A stretch of DNA of 64,000 bases from Comamonas badia DSM 17552 (GTDB lineage Bacteria > Pseudomonadota > Gammaproteobacteria > Burkholderiales > Burkholderiaceae_C), in contig NZ_AXVM01000002.1 in NCBI RefSeq assembly GCF_000484635.1, positions 310,001 through 374,000 on the forward strand, read 5' to 3'. Below, in pieces: positions 49,475-58,217 of this stretch. Made by a program: the position numbers and the translations under genes. The notes below the pieces were generated by a model, which was given only the letters and a program-made list of their open reading frames with translations, ran no database searches and was not told the origin of the DNA. Numbering within the stretch: the stretch's first letter is position 1; the number at the start of each line of letters is the position of its first letter.

Positions 49475-50371
49475 ATGCAGATCGCTTTCATCGGTTTGGG
49501 CCACATGGGTGGCCCCATGGCCATCAACCTGCACAAGGCCGGGCACAGGATTCACGCCTTTGACCTCGTGCCCGCAGCCTGCGAGGCCGCCAAGGCCGCC
49601 GGCATCGCCATCGCCGCCAGCAGCGAGGCGGCGGTCAAGGGCGCCGACATCGTCATCAGCATGCTGCCCGCCAGCCACCACGTCGAAGGCCTGTACCTGG
49701 GCCGCGATGGTCAGGGCGGGCTACTCAGCCACATCGCCAAGGGCACGCTGGTCATCGACAGCTCCACCATCGCCGCCGCCACCAGCCAGAAGGTCGCCCA
49801 GGCGGCGGAAGCGGCCGGCATCGCCTTCATCGACGCGCCGGTTTCCGGCGGCGTGGGCGGCGCGGTGGCCGGCACGCTGACCTTCATGGTCGGCGGCCCG
49901 GATGCGCACCTGGAACGCGCGCGCCCGGTGCTTGAAAAAATGGGCGCGAACATCTTCCACGCCGGCGCCGTCGGCGCGGGCCAGACCGCCAAGATCTGCA
50001 ACAACATGCTGCTGGGCATCCTGATGATAGGCACCAGCGAAGCCATGGCGCTGGGCGTGGCCAACGGGCTCGATCCCAAGGTGCTGGCGGAAATCATGCG
50101 CCGCAGCTCGGGCGGCAACTGGGCGCTGGAAAAGTACAACCCCTACCCCGGCGTGCACGAAAACGCCCCGGCCAGCAAGGGCTACGCCGGCGGCTTCGGC
50201 ACCGACCTGATGCTCAAGGACCTGGGCCTGGCGCAGGAAGCCGCCACCGCCGTGCGCGCCGCCACGCCGCTGGGGGGCCTGGCGCGCGCGCTCTACGCCG
50301 CGCACAGCCTGGCGGGGCACGGCCCGGAGGATTTTTCCAGCGTGATCAAGATGGTCCAAAAGCGTTCCTGA
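49475..50371 (+). CDS. mmsB: 3-hydroxyisobutyrate dehydrogenase
   Basis: This 298-residue beta-hydroxyacid dehydrogenase oxidises 3-hydroxyisobutyrate to methylmalonate semialdehyde, the substrate of MmsA. Marks are the NAD motif IAFIGLGHMGGPMAINLHKA at the start, the substrate loop DAPVSGGVGGAVAGTL, and the catalytic Lys in GQTAKICNNMLLG. The ATG follows AGGAGACTCCATC. With mmsA and the acyl-CoA dehydrogenase it completes most of the valine branch from isobutyryl-CoA; no enoyl-CoA hydratase or 3-hydroxyisobutyryl-CoA hydrolase is in the window. Confidence 0.95.
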   Translation: MQIAFIGLGHMGGPMAINLHKAGHRIHAFDLVPAACEAAKAAGIAIAASSEAAVKGADIVISMLPASHHVEGLYLGRDGQGGLLSHIAKGTLVIDSSTIAAATSQKVAQAAEAAGIAFIDAPVSGGVGGAVAGTLTFMVGGPDAHLERARPVLEKMGANIFHAGAVGAGQTAKICNNMLLGILMIGTSEAMALGVANGLDPKVLAEIMRRSSGGNWALEKYNPYPGVHENAPASKGYAGGFGTDLMLKDLGLAQEAATAVRAATPLGGLARALYAAHSLAGHGPEDFSSVIKMVQKRS

Positions 50372-50428
50372 CGCAACGCCCTGCCCCGCTGCAGCGCGGG
50401 AAACCGAGACTCGGAACCCTGGCGACCT

Positions 50429-51742
50429 TCAACGTCCCGGTACCTCCCACTGGATGTACCGGGCACTGTCCATCGCCCGCGGCGTCCTGGTGATGAACAC
50501 CACCAGCCGCTCGCCATCGGTGAAATACGGGTCTTGCGTCAGATTGGTGCGCGGTGCACCACGGCTGGCAGCGCCGACGCCACCCACGTAGCCCCAGCGC
50601 TCCACATGGCCATTGCGCAGCAGGGTTTCCAGCAGTCGAAAGCGCGCATGGTCCACCTGCGGATCGATGACGTGGGTGGTGAGCGTCTTGGACAAGGTCG
50701 TCAGCTTGACGCCGATATCACGGCTGATCTGCCCAATCCACACCGGCTGCCCCGCGATCCGCAGCGAGGTCAGCCACAGCCGCAGATGGCCGCGCTGCGA
50801 AATATCAGCGCGCGCACGCTGCATCGCCAGATCCTGCGGCTGGCCGTTGAAATACAGCGGACTCACCGGCGAGTTGCGGTACGCCCGCCCGAACGCGAAC
50901 GCCGACGCCATATGCGTCACGCTGTCGGCGTTGATGGTTTCGGTGAAGTCCCAGCCCGAGCGGTCCAGGGCAATGAGCACGTCATTTTCCTCGCCGACCA
51001 GCGCGATATTGAGCGGATCGCCCTGCCCCGTGCCTGCGGCATCCGTGGTGCAGCAGGGCATGGTGCGCAGCGCCTGCGCCAGCTCAGGCAAAGCCACCGT
51101 GCGCTGCGTGGCGTGGCGCTGCGCGCGTTGCAGGCGGCTGGCGCGGAAATCAAAGCCATCCCCAGGCAGCTCTTCTGCAAGGTCAAAGCGCAGCACCTTC
51201 CCCAGGCCCAGCAGCTCCACATTCATCAGCTTGAACCCGCGGTCCACGCGGGTGTAGACAAAGCCCTTCACCGTCTGCCCCGCCGGCACATGCAGCCGGA
51301 TGGCACCCTCGATCAGCTGGCGTTCGGCGGCCTGCAGTACGTCCGGGGCGGTCTGCCCATGGAACAGCCGCGCCACTTCGCGCGGCGCGTAGTAGCTGTC
51401 GTCCATGAAGGAGCGCATGAGCCAGTACGGCCGGTTGCCGCGGTTCTCGATTTCCAGCCACACCGGCTGTACCCCTTTGTCCTCAAGCTGCAGCCCGAAA
51501 TGGGCGGCGCTCTCCAAAGGGCGCAATACGCTGGCGTGTACCGTCACCCCGTCCTGCATGCCGGTCTGCGTGCGGGCACGCATCAGATAGGCGTCCGCAC
51601 TCGCCGCTGTCGCGGCGGCCTCGGGCGCGGAAGCCGCCCTGTCGCCCAATGCGCCACAACCCGCCAGAAACAGAACCGCCAGAAGGACAGCCATTCCCTT
51701 GCCGGCCAGGAATGAAAAGTGTGGAGCGTGCCTGTGGTTCAT
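50429..51742 (-). CDS. Lipoprotein with LssY C-terminal-type domain
   Basis: This 437-residue protein has a lipoprotein signal (VLLAVLFLAGCGA, Cys near residue 29). In the second half it has the LssY_C-type region: DPLNIALVGEENDVLIALDR, SGWDFTETINADSVTHMASA, HLRLWLTSLRIAGQPVWIGQ and a final GERLVVFITRTPR. LssY_C domains occur in membrane proteins of unknown function. The ATG overlaps the stop of the upstream broken lipoprotein gene as ATGA. Together with the 52018-52626 gene it forms a three-gene operon. Its role is unknown, probably at the cell envelope. Confidence 0.8.
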   Translation of the reverse strand: MNHRHAPHFSFLAGKGMAVLLAVLFLAGCGALGDRAASAPEAAATAASADAYLMRARTQTGMQDGVTVHASVLRPLESAAHFGLQLEDKGVQPVWLEIENRGNRPYWLMRSFMDDSYYAPREVARLFHGQTAPDVLQAAERQLIEGAIRLHVPAGQTVKGFVYTRVDRGFKLMNVELLGLGKVLRFDLAEELPGDGFDFRASRLQRAQRHATQRTVALPELAQALRTMPCCTTDAAGTGQGDPLNIALVGEENDVLIALDRSGWDFTETINADSVTHMASAFAFGRAYRNSPVSPLYFNGQPQDLAMQRARADISQRGHLRLWLTSLRIAGQPVWIGQISRDIGVKLTTLSKTLTTHVIDPQVDHARFRLLETLLRNGHVERWGYVGGVGAASRGAPRTNLTQDPYFTDGERLVVFITRTPRAMDSARYIQWEVPGR

Positions 51743-52021
51743 CGTTTGAAGCCCGGAAGTTGATGGTCTACGACGGTGACGGCCGCCAGCACCAGATCGG
51801 CGCGCGGCACATCATCCGCGAACATCCCGCGCAGCAGCGGCAGCTGCTGCGAGAGGGGAATCTGCAGCGATCTCAACGGCGGGTTGGCTTGCGCAGCCAA
51901 CGAGCATGGCAGACAGGGCAGCGCCCAATACCCAGCCGACGGCATGGAAGCGGCGGGCAGCGTGGGAAACCGCCCCGCGGGATTGCCCGGGCTTCGCGCC
52001 CGAGGCCGAATCTCGCGTCAT
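51739..52021 (-). pseudogene. Small lipoprotein gene broken by a frameshift
   Basis: From ATG 52021 the frame encodes a basic N-terminus and a lipoprotein signal (WVLGAALSAMLVGCAS), then stops at 51812 after AAARDVRG. In another frame the sequence continues as RGMFADDVPRADLVLAAVTV and VDHQLPGFKR, ending in an ATGA overlap with the LssY_C gene. The ATG also overlaps the upstream stop as ATGA. So the start and the end each fit a coupled operon but lie in different frames (283 bases, one more than a multiple of three). A single-base indel in the G/C-rich middle is the simplest reading; a sequencing error or programmed shift cannot be excluded. Confidence 0.6.
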
Positions 52022-52626
52022 GGATTGATGAAAAAGCGAACAATCCACGCCACCTGATAGGTTAAAAGCGCCGCAACGAACAAGGCATGCAGGCCTGTGC
52101 GGCGGGTCTTGACGGCTACGGCGCAGAGAACCAGCAGTACAGGGGTGCGGATCAGATATTCCCGTCCGAATTCCGCGAAATGCGCTTCACCCTTGATCCA
52201 GGTGTCAACCACGTCCAGCAGGTAACTGACGGCCAGCAGGCCGAAAAACCAGACACGCCGGGCAAGGAAGTAGTCCCGGTATCCCGCATAGTCATTCATG
52301 CTCGCCGGAAACAACAGGGCGCAGAGCAGAAACAGAACGATCGCGTACCCGACGAGGAAGGCATAGGTGCCGAAGCTCCAGTGGCTCACCGCATACAGGC
52401 CGAACTGCCACCACCAGAAATGCACCATGGCCAGCAACATCGACAACACCCAGGCCAGATGAATGGCGTCCGGGCGATTGCTGCGCGGATGCTGGATGAT
52501 GCGCGCCACCCCGGACAGCAGCGTCGTCACCCCAAGACCGATCACCATGCCCATCACGATGCGCACGTGCGGAAAGATTTCGCTCGCCGGCAGTGCGCCG
52601 GCCAGCACGGGGGACACGGAACTCAT
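52018..52626 (-). CDS. Integral membrane protein of unknown function
   Basis: This 202-residue protein has about six hydrophobic segments (VRIVMGMVIGLGVTTLLSGV, WVLSMLLAMVHFWWWQFGLY, FLVGYAIVLFLLCALLF, FFGLLAVSYLLDVVDTW and two more at the end). No signal or family motif is recognised. The start is ATG 52626. The stop overlaps the start of the small lipoprotein gene, so it is the first gene of the LssY_C operon. Confidence 0.7.
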   Translation of the reverse strand: MSSVSPVLAGALPASEIFPHVRIVMGMVIGLGVTTLLSGVARIIQHPRSNRPDAIHLAWVLSMLLAMVHFWWWQFGLYAVSHWSFGTYAFLVGYAIVLFLLCALLFPASMNDYAGYRDYFLARRVWFFGLLAVSYLLDVVDTWIKGEAHFAEFGREYLIRTPVLLVLCAVAVKTRRTGLHALFVAALLTYQVAWIVRFFINP

Positions 52627-52760
52627 CGATGGACTGCCAGAAAAAATCACTGCTGATTGTTACAGATGCGCACTGGCCGGTGCCTGCAATCCCAGGAGGG
52701 AAAAGGCAAAAGATGGTCAGGCCTGCGCACGCGCCCCGCGCGCCCTGCGCCGACAGCGTT

Positions 52761-53876
52761 TCAGGCAAACACCCCCGCCGTCTCCTGCATCCTGCTGGAA
52801 ACTTCACCCAGATGGTGCAGCGTATCGCCCCAGGTCATTTCCAGTAGCGTCAGTGTCTTGAAGTAGTGGCTGCCTATGTATTCATCGGTCACGCCGATGC
52901 CGCCGTGCAGCTGCACCGACTGCTGGCCGACGAAGCGCATGGACTGCCCCAGCTGCACCTTTGCGCGCGACAGGGCCTGGCGGCGCTCATCCGCCGGCGC
53001 GCCGAGCTTGAGGCTGGCGTAGTAACTCATCGAGCGCGCGAGCTCCAGCTGCATCTTCATGTCCGCCATGCGGTGGCGCAGCGCCTGAAAGCTGGCAATG
53101 GGCACGCCGAACTGCCTGCGCTGGTTCAGGTAGTCGGCCGTCAGCCGCACGGTCTGGTCCATCACGCCGACGGCGTAGGCGCAGGTGGCGGCAATGCCAA
53201 TGTCCTGCGCCAGTTCCAGTGCCGCCAGGCCGTCCTGGGTGACCAGCGTCGCGGGCGCATCGGCAAGCTGCAACTCGGCCGCGCGGCCGCCGTCCTGCAG
53301 GCCGTAGCCTTGGCACTTCACGCCGCGCGCGCCTTTTTCGACGAGGAACAACGCAATGGCGCCACCAAGCTGCGCAGGCACCAGCCAGGCATCGGCCTGG
53401 TCACCGGCGTTGACTATGCTTTTATGAGCTGTCAGCGCATATCCACCTTGCGCTGAAGCCGCTTTTGATTCGCAGACATCCAGACGGTAGCGCGCCTTTC
53501 TCTCCTGCTGCGCCAGCACCACCAGCGCCGCGCCGCTGGCGATGCGCGGCAGCCAGGCGGCCTGCACGGCATCCGCGGCGCAGCGCGCCAGCACGCCGGT
53601 GGCGATGAAGGTCTGCGCCAGCGGCTCCAGCACGATGCCGCGCCCGAGCTCTTCCATGGCCAGCATCGCATCGACCGCGCCCTGCCCCAGGCCGCCATGC
53701 GCCTCGGGCACGGTGAGCGCGGTCAGGCCGAGTCCTGCCAGCTCGCCATAGGCCGCGCGGTCAAACCCGCCGCCCGCGACGATGGCGCGGCGGCGCTCGA
53801 AGCCGTAGGCCTTGTCCACCCAGCGGCGCACCGCGTCGCGCAGTTGTTCCTGGTCGTCGGAAAAATCAAAGTCCAT
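52761..53876 (-). CDS. Acyl-CoA dehydrogenase, PimD-like small subunit
   Basis: This 371-residue protein is of the acyl-CoA dehydrogenase fold (MDFDFSDDQEQLRDAVRRWV at the start, RRQFGVPIASFQALRHRMAD, GIGVTDEYIGSHYFKTLTLL). The C-terminal region reads LEMTWGDTLHHLGE and lacks the usual EGT catalytic segment. The N-terminal FAD signature is also weak. This is typical of the smaller, non-catalytic partner in heteromeric dehydrogenases such as PimD. It is co-directional with the next gene, 12 bases apart, and probably forms a complex with it. A dispersed short repeat lies inside the gene at 53424-53467. Confidence 0.82.
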   Translation of the reverse strand: MDFDFSDDQEQLRDAVRRWVDKAYGFERRRAIVAGGGFDRAAYGELAGLGLTALTVPEAHGGLGQGAVDAMLAMEELGRGIVLEPLAQTFIATGVLARCAADAVQAAWLPRIASGAALVVLAQQERKARYRLDVCESKAASAQGGYALTAHKSIVNAGDQADAWLVPAQLGGAIALFLVEKGARGVKCQGYGLQDGGRAAELQLADAPATLVTQDGLAALELAQDIGIAATCAYAVGVMDQTVRLTADYLNQRRQFGVPIASFQALRHRMADMKMQLELARSMSYYASLKLGAPADERRQALSRAKVQLGQSMRFVGQQSVQLHGGIGVTDEYIGSHYFKTLTLLEMTWGDTLHHLGEVSSRMQETAGVFA

Positions 53877-53888
53877 GTCCGTCTCCGT

Positions 53889-55070
53889 TCAGCCCAGCAC
53901 CGTCTGGGCGACGATGTTGCGTTGCACCTCGTTGCTGCCACCGTAGATCGTGGTCTTGCGCAGGTTGAAGTAGGTCGAGGCCAGCGGCGCCAGGCCTGCA
54001 TCGCCGCCGGGGAAGTCGCCCTGCCAGCCGGCGTCCATCGCCTCGTGGATCAGCGGCAGCGCGAACGGCCCGGCCGCGAGCATCATCAGCTCGGCGTAGC
54101 GCTGCTGGATCTCGCTGCCGCGGATCTTGAGCAGGCCGGCAATGTCCAGCGGATTTCTGCCGCTCTTTTGCGCCGCCAGCACGCGCAGCACCATCATTTC
54201 CAGCGCCACGATGTCCACCTCCAGCAGCGCGATCTGATCGCGAAAGCGCAGGTCGTCCCACAGGCCTTCGCGTTTGGCGATGCGCTTCAAACGCTCGAGC
54301 TCGCGCTTGCTGCGGTTCACGTCGGCAATGCCGGTGCGCTCGTGCGCCAGCAGAAATTTGGCGTAGTTCCAGCCCTTGTTTTCCTCGCCGATGAGGTTTT
54401 CCGCCGGCACCTCGACGTTGTCGAAGAACACCTCGTTGACCTCGCATTCGCCGTCCAGCAGCCGGATCGGGCGCACCGTGACGCCGGGGGATTTCATGTC
54501 CAGCAGCAAAAAGCTGATGCCGGTCTGCGGCTTGCCTTCAGTGCTCGTCCGCACCAGGTTGAACATCCACTCGCCGTACTGGCCCAGCGTGGTCCAGGTC
54601 TTCTGGCCGTTGACGATGTATTTGTCGCCCTGGCGCACGGCGCGGGTCTTGAGGCTGGCCAGATCCGAGCCCGAGCCCGGCTCGGAATAGCCCTGGCTCC
54701 ACCAGACCTCGCCGCTGGCGATGCCGGGCAGAAAGCGCCGTTGCTGTTCTGGTGAGCCAAACGCCATGATGACCGGCGCCACCATCACCGGCCCGAAGGG
54801 CACGATGCGCGGCGCGCCGGCCAGCGCGCATTCTTCCTCGAACAGGTGCTTTTGCACCGCGCTCCAGCCCGGGCCGCCGAACTCCCTGGGCCAGCCGTAG
54901 CCCAGCCAGCCCTTCTTGCCGAGAATCCTGGCCCAGCCCTGCATGTCGTCCCGCGTCAGCCGCAGGGCGTTGTGCACCTTGTGCGAAATCTCCGGCGGCA
55001 GGTGGGCGCGCACCCAGCCGTGCACCTCGTCGCGGAAGGCCTGTTCTTCGGGGGTGAATGCCAGATCCAT
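53889..55070 (-). CDS. Acyl-CoA dehydrogenase, PimC-like large subunit
   Basis: This 393-residue protein closely follows the PimC-type pattern: MDLAFTPEEQAFRDEVHGWV, KKGWLGYGWPREFGGPGWSA, QGYSEPGSGSDLASLKTRAV with the FAD signature, and NGQKTWTTLGQYGEW. The end is TTIYGGSNEVQRNIVAQTVL, where Gly stands in place of the common active-site Glu. Large subunits of this type act on dicarboxylic or medium-chain acyl-CoA with a small partner, which is encoded just downstream. Substrate is inferred only from family likeness. The start is ATG 55070. Confidence 0.85.
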   Translation of the reverse strand: MDLAFTPEEQAFRDEVHGWVRAHLPPEISHKVHNALRLTRDDMQGWARILGKKGWLGYGWPREFGGPGWSAVQKHLFEEECALAGAPRIVPFGPVMVAPVIMAFGSPEQQRRFLPGIASGEVWWSQGYSEPGSGSDLASLKTRAVRQGDKYIVNGQKTWTTLGQYGEWMFNLVRTSTEGKPQTGISFLLLDMKSPGVTVRPIRLLDGECEVNEVFFDNVEVPAENLIGEENKGWNYAKFLLAHERTGIADVNRSKRELERLKRIAKREGLWDDLRFRDQIALLEVDIVALEMMVLRVLAAQKSGRNPLDIAGLLKIRGSEIQQRYAELMMLAAGPFALPLIHEAMDAGWQGDFPGGDAGLAPLASTYFNLRKTTIYGGSNEVQRNIVAQTVLG

Positions 55071-55225
55071 AAGGGCGTCTCCTTTGCAGCGGCGGTTGTA
55101 GCACGCACCAGGCGTGGCACCTGTCAACGGCAGGACAGATGCCGAGCCAGCCTGAACGCTTGCAGGCAGGAGCAGAACGACCATAATCGACCCGATATCG
55201 CCCTGACAAATCGAGGAGCCCTGCC

Positions 55226-55417
55226 ATGAAAACTGCCCTGGACCCGCGCATCTCCGAGTTCGAGACCCAGGAGCAGGCCGACAACTACGACCGCTGGTTC
55301 CGCGCCAAGGTGCAGGAAGCCATAGACAGCAAGAAGCCGCGCTTGCCACACGACGAGGCAATGGCGCGCGTGGACCGCTTGCTCGAAGAGCGAAGGAAGC
55401 AGCGTGCTGCCGGTTGA
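55226..55417 (+). CDS. Antitoxin-like stability determinant
   Basis: This 63-residue protein (MKTALDPRISEFETQEQADN, then YDRWFRAKVQEAIDSKKPRL and EEMA-type helices with HDEAMARVDRLLEERRKQ) has the pattern of the small antitoxins called stability determinants that partner ParE/RelE toxins. It appears intact. Its end overlaps the start of the toxin remnant by 14 bases. With the toxin cut short it may be an orphan antitoxin. Confidence 0.75.
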   Translation: MKTALDPRISEFETQEQADNYDRWFRAKVQEAIDSKKPRLPHDEAMARVDRLLEERRKQRAAG

Positions 55418-55601
55418 GTGGTCGGACGAGGCCCAGTTCGACTTGGCGGATATTCAAGGCTACATCGAACAATCCTCGCCGCAGGCGGCGCGCACCTTGC
55501 GCCGCAGCATCGAAGCCGGGGTTGAGCGGCTGCCACACATGCCTTACGTTTTTCGGCCAGGCAGGGTCGCAGGAACGCGGGAATATGTGGTTCACCCCAA
55601 C
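55404..55601 (+). pseudogene. ParE/RelE toxin remnant, C-terminus lost
   Basis: From GTG 55404 about 66 residues match a ParE-type toxin: VEWSDEAQFDLADIQGYIEQ, PQAARTLRRSIEAGVERL and [10 protein letters not shown]. The expected continuation (another strand and about 25-30 residues) is missing. After VVHPN the frame enters the reverse strand of yceH and runs on without likeness to the family until 55958. The break lies next to the yceH stop at 55592, so an old deletion or rearrangement joined the two. The toxin is probably inactive. Confidence 0.7.
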
Positions 55602-56245
55602 TGCTCGCACAGACGCTGCACCAGGTCTCTCAACTGCCCCACCTCAGCCTCCAGCGCCTGCACGCGCTGCTCCAGCGCATCGCCGCTGCGTGGCGCGGGT
55701 GCAGCTGCGGCAAACGCCTGCACATCCACCGGCCCGCACAGCAGCTGCGCCCAGCGCGGCTCGCGCGCGCCGGGCGCACGCGGCAGCAGCAGCACCAGCG
55801 GACCGCCTTTTTCATCGCTGCGCTCGGCCAGCTCCTGCAAGAAGGCTTCGACCGACGAGGTGTCGGCAAAGCGGTGCCAGCGTTCGGCGTTGATGCGCAG
55901 CTCGGCGGCGGTCTGCGGGCCGCGCAGCATCAGAAGGCCCAGCAGCGCCGCAGATTGATCGGGCACGCCGATGCCGCGGCTGAAGTTGTGCTCCCAGCGC
56001 GCCACGCGCGCGCCGCCGATTTCCACCACCAGCGCGCGCCCGCGCAGGCTGTCGAGCGCCTGCTGCACCTCGGCGTCCGCTAGCTGCATCACCGGTTCGC
56101 GGCTGGTTTTCTGGTTGCAGCCCAGCACCAGGCTGTTCAGGGTCAGCGGATAGCTGTCGGGCACGGTGCGGGATTTCTCCAGCAGCGTGGCAAGCACGCG
56201 GGCCTCGGTGGCGGACAGGGGCTGCAGGCGCGGATCTAAGGGCAT
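55592..56245 (-). CDS. YceH-family (DUF480) protein
   Basis: This 217-residue protein has two winged-helix domains of the DUF480/YceH family: [40 protein letters not shown] and, in the second half, [22 protein letters not shown]-terminal coiled coil ([19 protein letters not shown]) ends it. Its function is unknown, possibly DNA- or RNA-binding. It starts at ATG 56245, divergent from purN with 18 bases between the starts, so the promoters overlap both genes. The toxin remnant meets its end. Confidence 0.88.
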   Translation of the reverse strand: MPLDPRLQPLSATEARVLATLLEKSRTVPDSYPLTLNSLVLGCNQKTSREPVMQLADAEVQQALDSLRGRALVVEIGGARVARWEHNFSRGIGVPDQSAALLGLLMLRGPQTAAELRINAERWHRFADTSSVEAFLQELAERSDEKGGPLVLLLPRAPGAREPRWAQLLCGPVDVQAFAAAAPAPRSGDALEQRVQALEAEVGQLRDLVQRLCEQLG

Positions 56246-56263
56246 GGCGGGGATAATCCTGGG

Positions 56264-56845
56264 GTGACGAAAAACATCGTGATTCTCATCTCTGGCACGG
56301 GCTCCAACATGGCGGCCATCGTGCGCACCGCCGTGCAGCAGGACTGGGCAGCACGCCTGGATGCCCGTGTGGCCGCGGTTTTGAGCAACCGCGCGGATGC
56401 CAAGGGCCTGGCGTTTGCGCAGGAGCAGGGCATTGCCACCGGCGTGCTGGACCACAAGGCCTTCGACAGCCGCGAGGCGTTCGACGCCGCGCTCATGCAG
56501 CGCATCGATGGCTACCAGCCGGCGCTCGTCGTGCTCGCGGGTTTCATGCGCATTCTCACACCAGGTTTTGTAGCGCATTACGCGGGGCGGCTGCTCAACA
56601 TCCACCCCTCGCTGCTGCCGGCGTTCACCGGGCTGCACACGCACCAGCGCGCGATCGAGGCGGGCTGCAAAGTCGCCGGCTGCACGGTGCACCAGGTGAC
56701 GGCGCAACTGGACGTGGGGCCCATCGTCGACCAGGCGGCCGTGCCCATCCTGCCGGGCGATAGCGCCGACCGGCTGGCCGCGCGCGTGCTCACGCAGGAG
56801 CACCTGATCTATCCGCGCGCGGTCGCCCAATTTCTCTCCCATTGA
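56264..56845 (+). CDS. purN: Phosphoribosylglycinamide formyltransferase
   Basis: This 193-residue enzyme transfers a formyl group from 10-formyl-THF to GAR in purine synthesis. It has the N-terminal [19 protein letters not shown] and the catalytic trio Asn112, His114 ([13 protein letters not shown]) and Asp150 ([11 protein letters not shown]), in the spacing of E. coli PurN. The start is GTG 56264. It lies 53 bases before the RsmB-like gene and may be co-transcribed with it. A dispersed short repeat begins at its stop codon. Confidence 0.95.
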   Translation: MTKNIVILISGTGSNMAAIVRTAVQQDWAARLDARVAAVLSNRADAKGLAFAQEQGIATGVLDHKAFDSREAFDAALMQRIDGYQPALVVLAGFMRILTPGFVAHYAGRLLNIHPSLLPAFTGLHTHQRAIEAGCKVAGCTVHQVTAQLDVGPIVDQAAVPILPGDSADRLAARVLTQEHLIYPRAVAQFLSH

Positions 56846-56875
56846 TAGCTGCAGGCGCATGTGCTGCCTGCGTCA
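56843..56875. repeat. Dispersed short repeat after purN
   Basis: TGATAGCTGCAGGCGCATGT and its partly complementary tail start on the purN stop codon (TGA). It is the same family as 23065 and 36963. Confidence 0.5.
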
Positions 56876-56898
56876 ACACCTTATTTCACTGATATTCC

Positions 56899-58170
56899 AT
56901 GCACCCACAAGCCCTGGTTGAAGCCTGCAGCGATCTGCTGCGGCAAGTCCTGACCTTTGAATACCCGGCGGACGCCGTGGTCTCGCGCTTCTTTCGCGAG
57001 CACCGCCACCTCGGTCCACGCGAGCGCGCCACGCTGGCCGAGACCACCTACACCGTGCTGCGGCGCAAGCTGCAGTTCGAGCGCCTGGCGCGCTCGGGCT
57101 CGGGAGCGCGCGAGCGGCGCCTGGCCATCCTCGGATTTGCCGGGGTGCGCGGCTTTCTGCAAGGCGCGCTGTCCGGACAGGAATCGGATTGGCTCGATGC
57201 CTGCAACGCCGTGCAGCCCGAGGAATGGTTCGAGCCCGAGCGCCACAACCTGCCCGCCTGGCTGGCCGATCGGCTCAAGGCGCAGGCGGGCGACGGCTTC
57301 TGGCCCCTCTGCGAGAGCCTGCTGACGCCCGCGCCGCTGGATCTGCGCGTCAATACTTTGAAGCTGAAAAGGCCTGCGGCGCAGCATCAACTTGCGCAAG
57401 CAGCTATCAAATCTGAAGAAACACCGTATTCCCCCTGGGGTCTGCGCGTGCAGGGCAAGCCGGCACTGAACAAGCTCGAACTCTTTACCAGCGGCGCCAT
57501 CGAGGTGCAGGACGAAGGCTCGCAACTGCTGGCGCTGCTGCTGGACGCCAAACGCGGCGAGATGGTGGTGGATTTCTGCGCCGGCGCGGGCGGCAAGACG
57601 CTGGCCATCGGCGCCACCATGCGCAACACCGGGCGGCTGTATGCGTTCGATGTGTCCGCGCACCGGCTGGACGCCTTGAAGCCACGCCTGGCCCGCTCGG
57701 GCCTCTCCAACGTACATCCGGCGGCGATCGCGCACGAGCGCGACGAGCGCATCAAACGCCTGGCGGGCAAGATCGACCGGGTGCTGGTGGACGCGCCCTG
57801 CTCCGGTCTGGGCACGCTCAGGCGCAACCCCGACCTGAAGTGGCGCCAGTCGCCGCAGGCCCTGGAGGAGCTGTCCACCAAGCAGGCCGCCATCCTCGCA
57901 AGCAGTGCGCGCCTGGTGAAATCCGGCGGGCGCCTTGTCTACGCCACCTGCAGCCTGCTGGCCGAGGAAAACGAAGCCATTGCCGAAGCCTTCGGCGCCG
58001 CGCACCCGGATTTCACGCCGCTGCCTGCGGGCGAGCTGCTGGCGCAACTGAAGGTGGCAGAGCCGCCAAGCCTCTGCAGCGGCGGCCCCGACGGCCAGCG
58101 CTACCTGCGCCTGTGGCCGCACCGGCATCGGACGGATGGTTTTTTTGCGGCGGTGTGGCAGCGGCGGTGA
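56899..58170 (+). CDS. RsmB/NOP-family RNA (cytosine-5) methyltransferase
   Basis: This 423-residue SAM-dependent methyltransferase has an N-terminal NusB-like helical domain. Its Rossmann fold carries motif I VVDFCAGAGGKTLAIGATM, the Pro-Cys loop VDAPCSGLGTLRRNPDLKW with Cys301 and the Thr-Cys loop YATCSLLAEENEA with the catalytic Cys351, 50 residues later as usual. It probably methylates cytosine of 16S rRNA. Part of a dispersed repeat is embedded in frame at 57391-57411 (residues near 165-171), which may be a neutral insertion. Confidence 0.9.
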   Translation: MHPQALVEACSDLLRQVLTFEYPADAVVSRFFREHRHLGPRERATLAETTYTVLRRKLQFERLARSGSGARERRLAILGFAGVRGFLQGALSGQESDWLDACNAVQPEEWFEPERHNLPAWLADRLKAQAGDGFWPLCESLLTPAPLDLRVNTLKLKRPAAQHQLAQAAIKSEETPYSPWGLRVQGKPALNKLELFTSGAIEVQDEGSQLLALLLDAKRGEMVVDFCAGAGGKTLAIGATMRNTGRLYAFDVSAHRLDALKPRLARSGLSNVHPAAIAHERDERIKRLAGKIDRVLVDAPCSGLGTLRRNPDLKWRQSPQALEELSTKQAAILASSARLVKSGGRLVYATCSLLAEENEAIAEAFGAAHPDFTPLPAGELLAQLKVAEPPSLCSGGPDGQRYLRLWPHRHRTDGFFAAVWQRR

Positions 58171-58217
58171 ACTGGCTCAAGGCAGCCTCAGCCGCGCGGG
58201 AGATCCCCACACACACG

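Noticed and set aside
55602-55958. Continuation of the ParE-like frame
   Set aside because: It is antisense to yceH, Cys/Ser/Arg-rich and unlike any toxin C-terminus.
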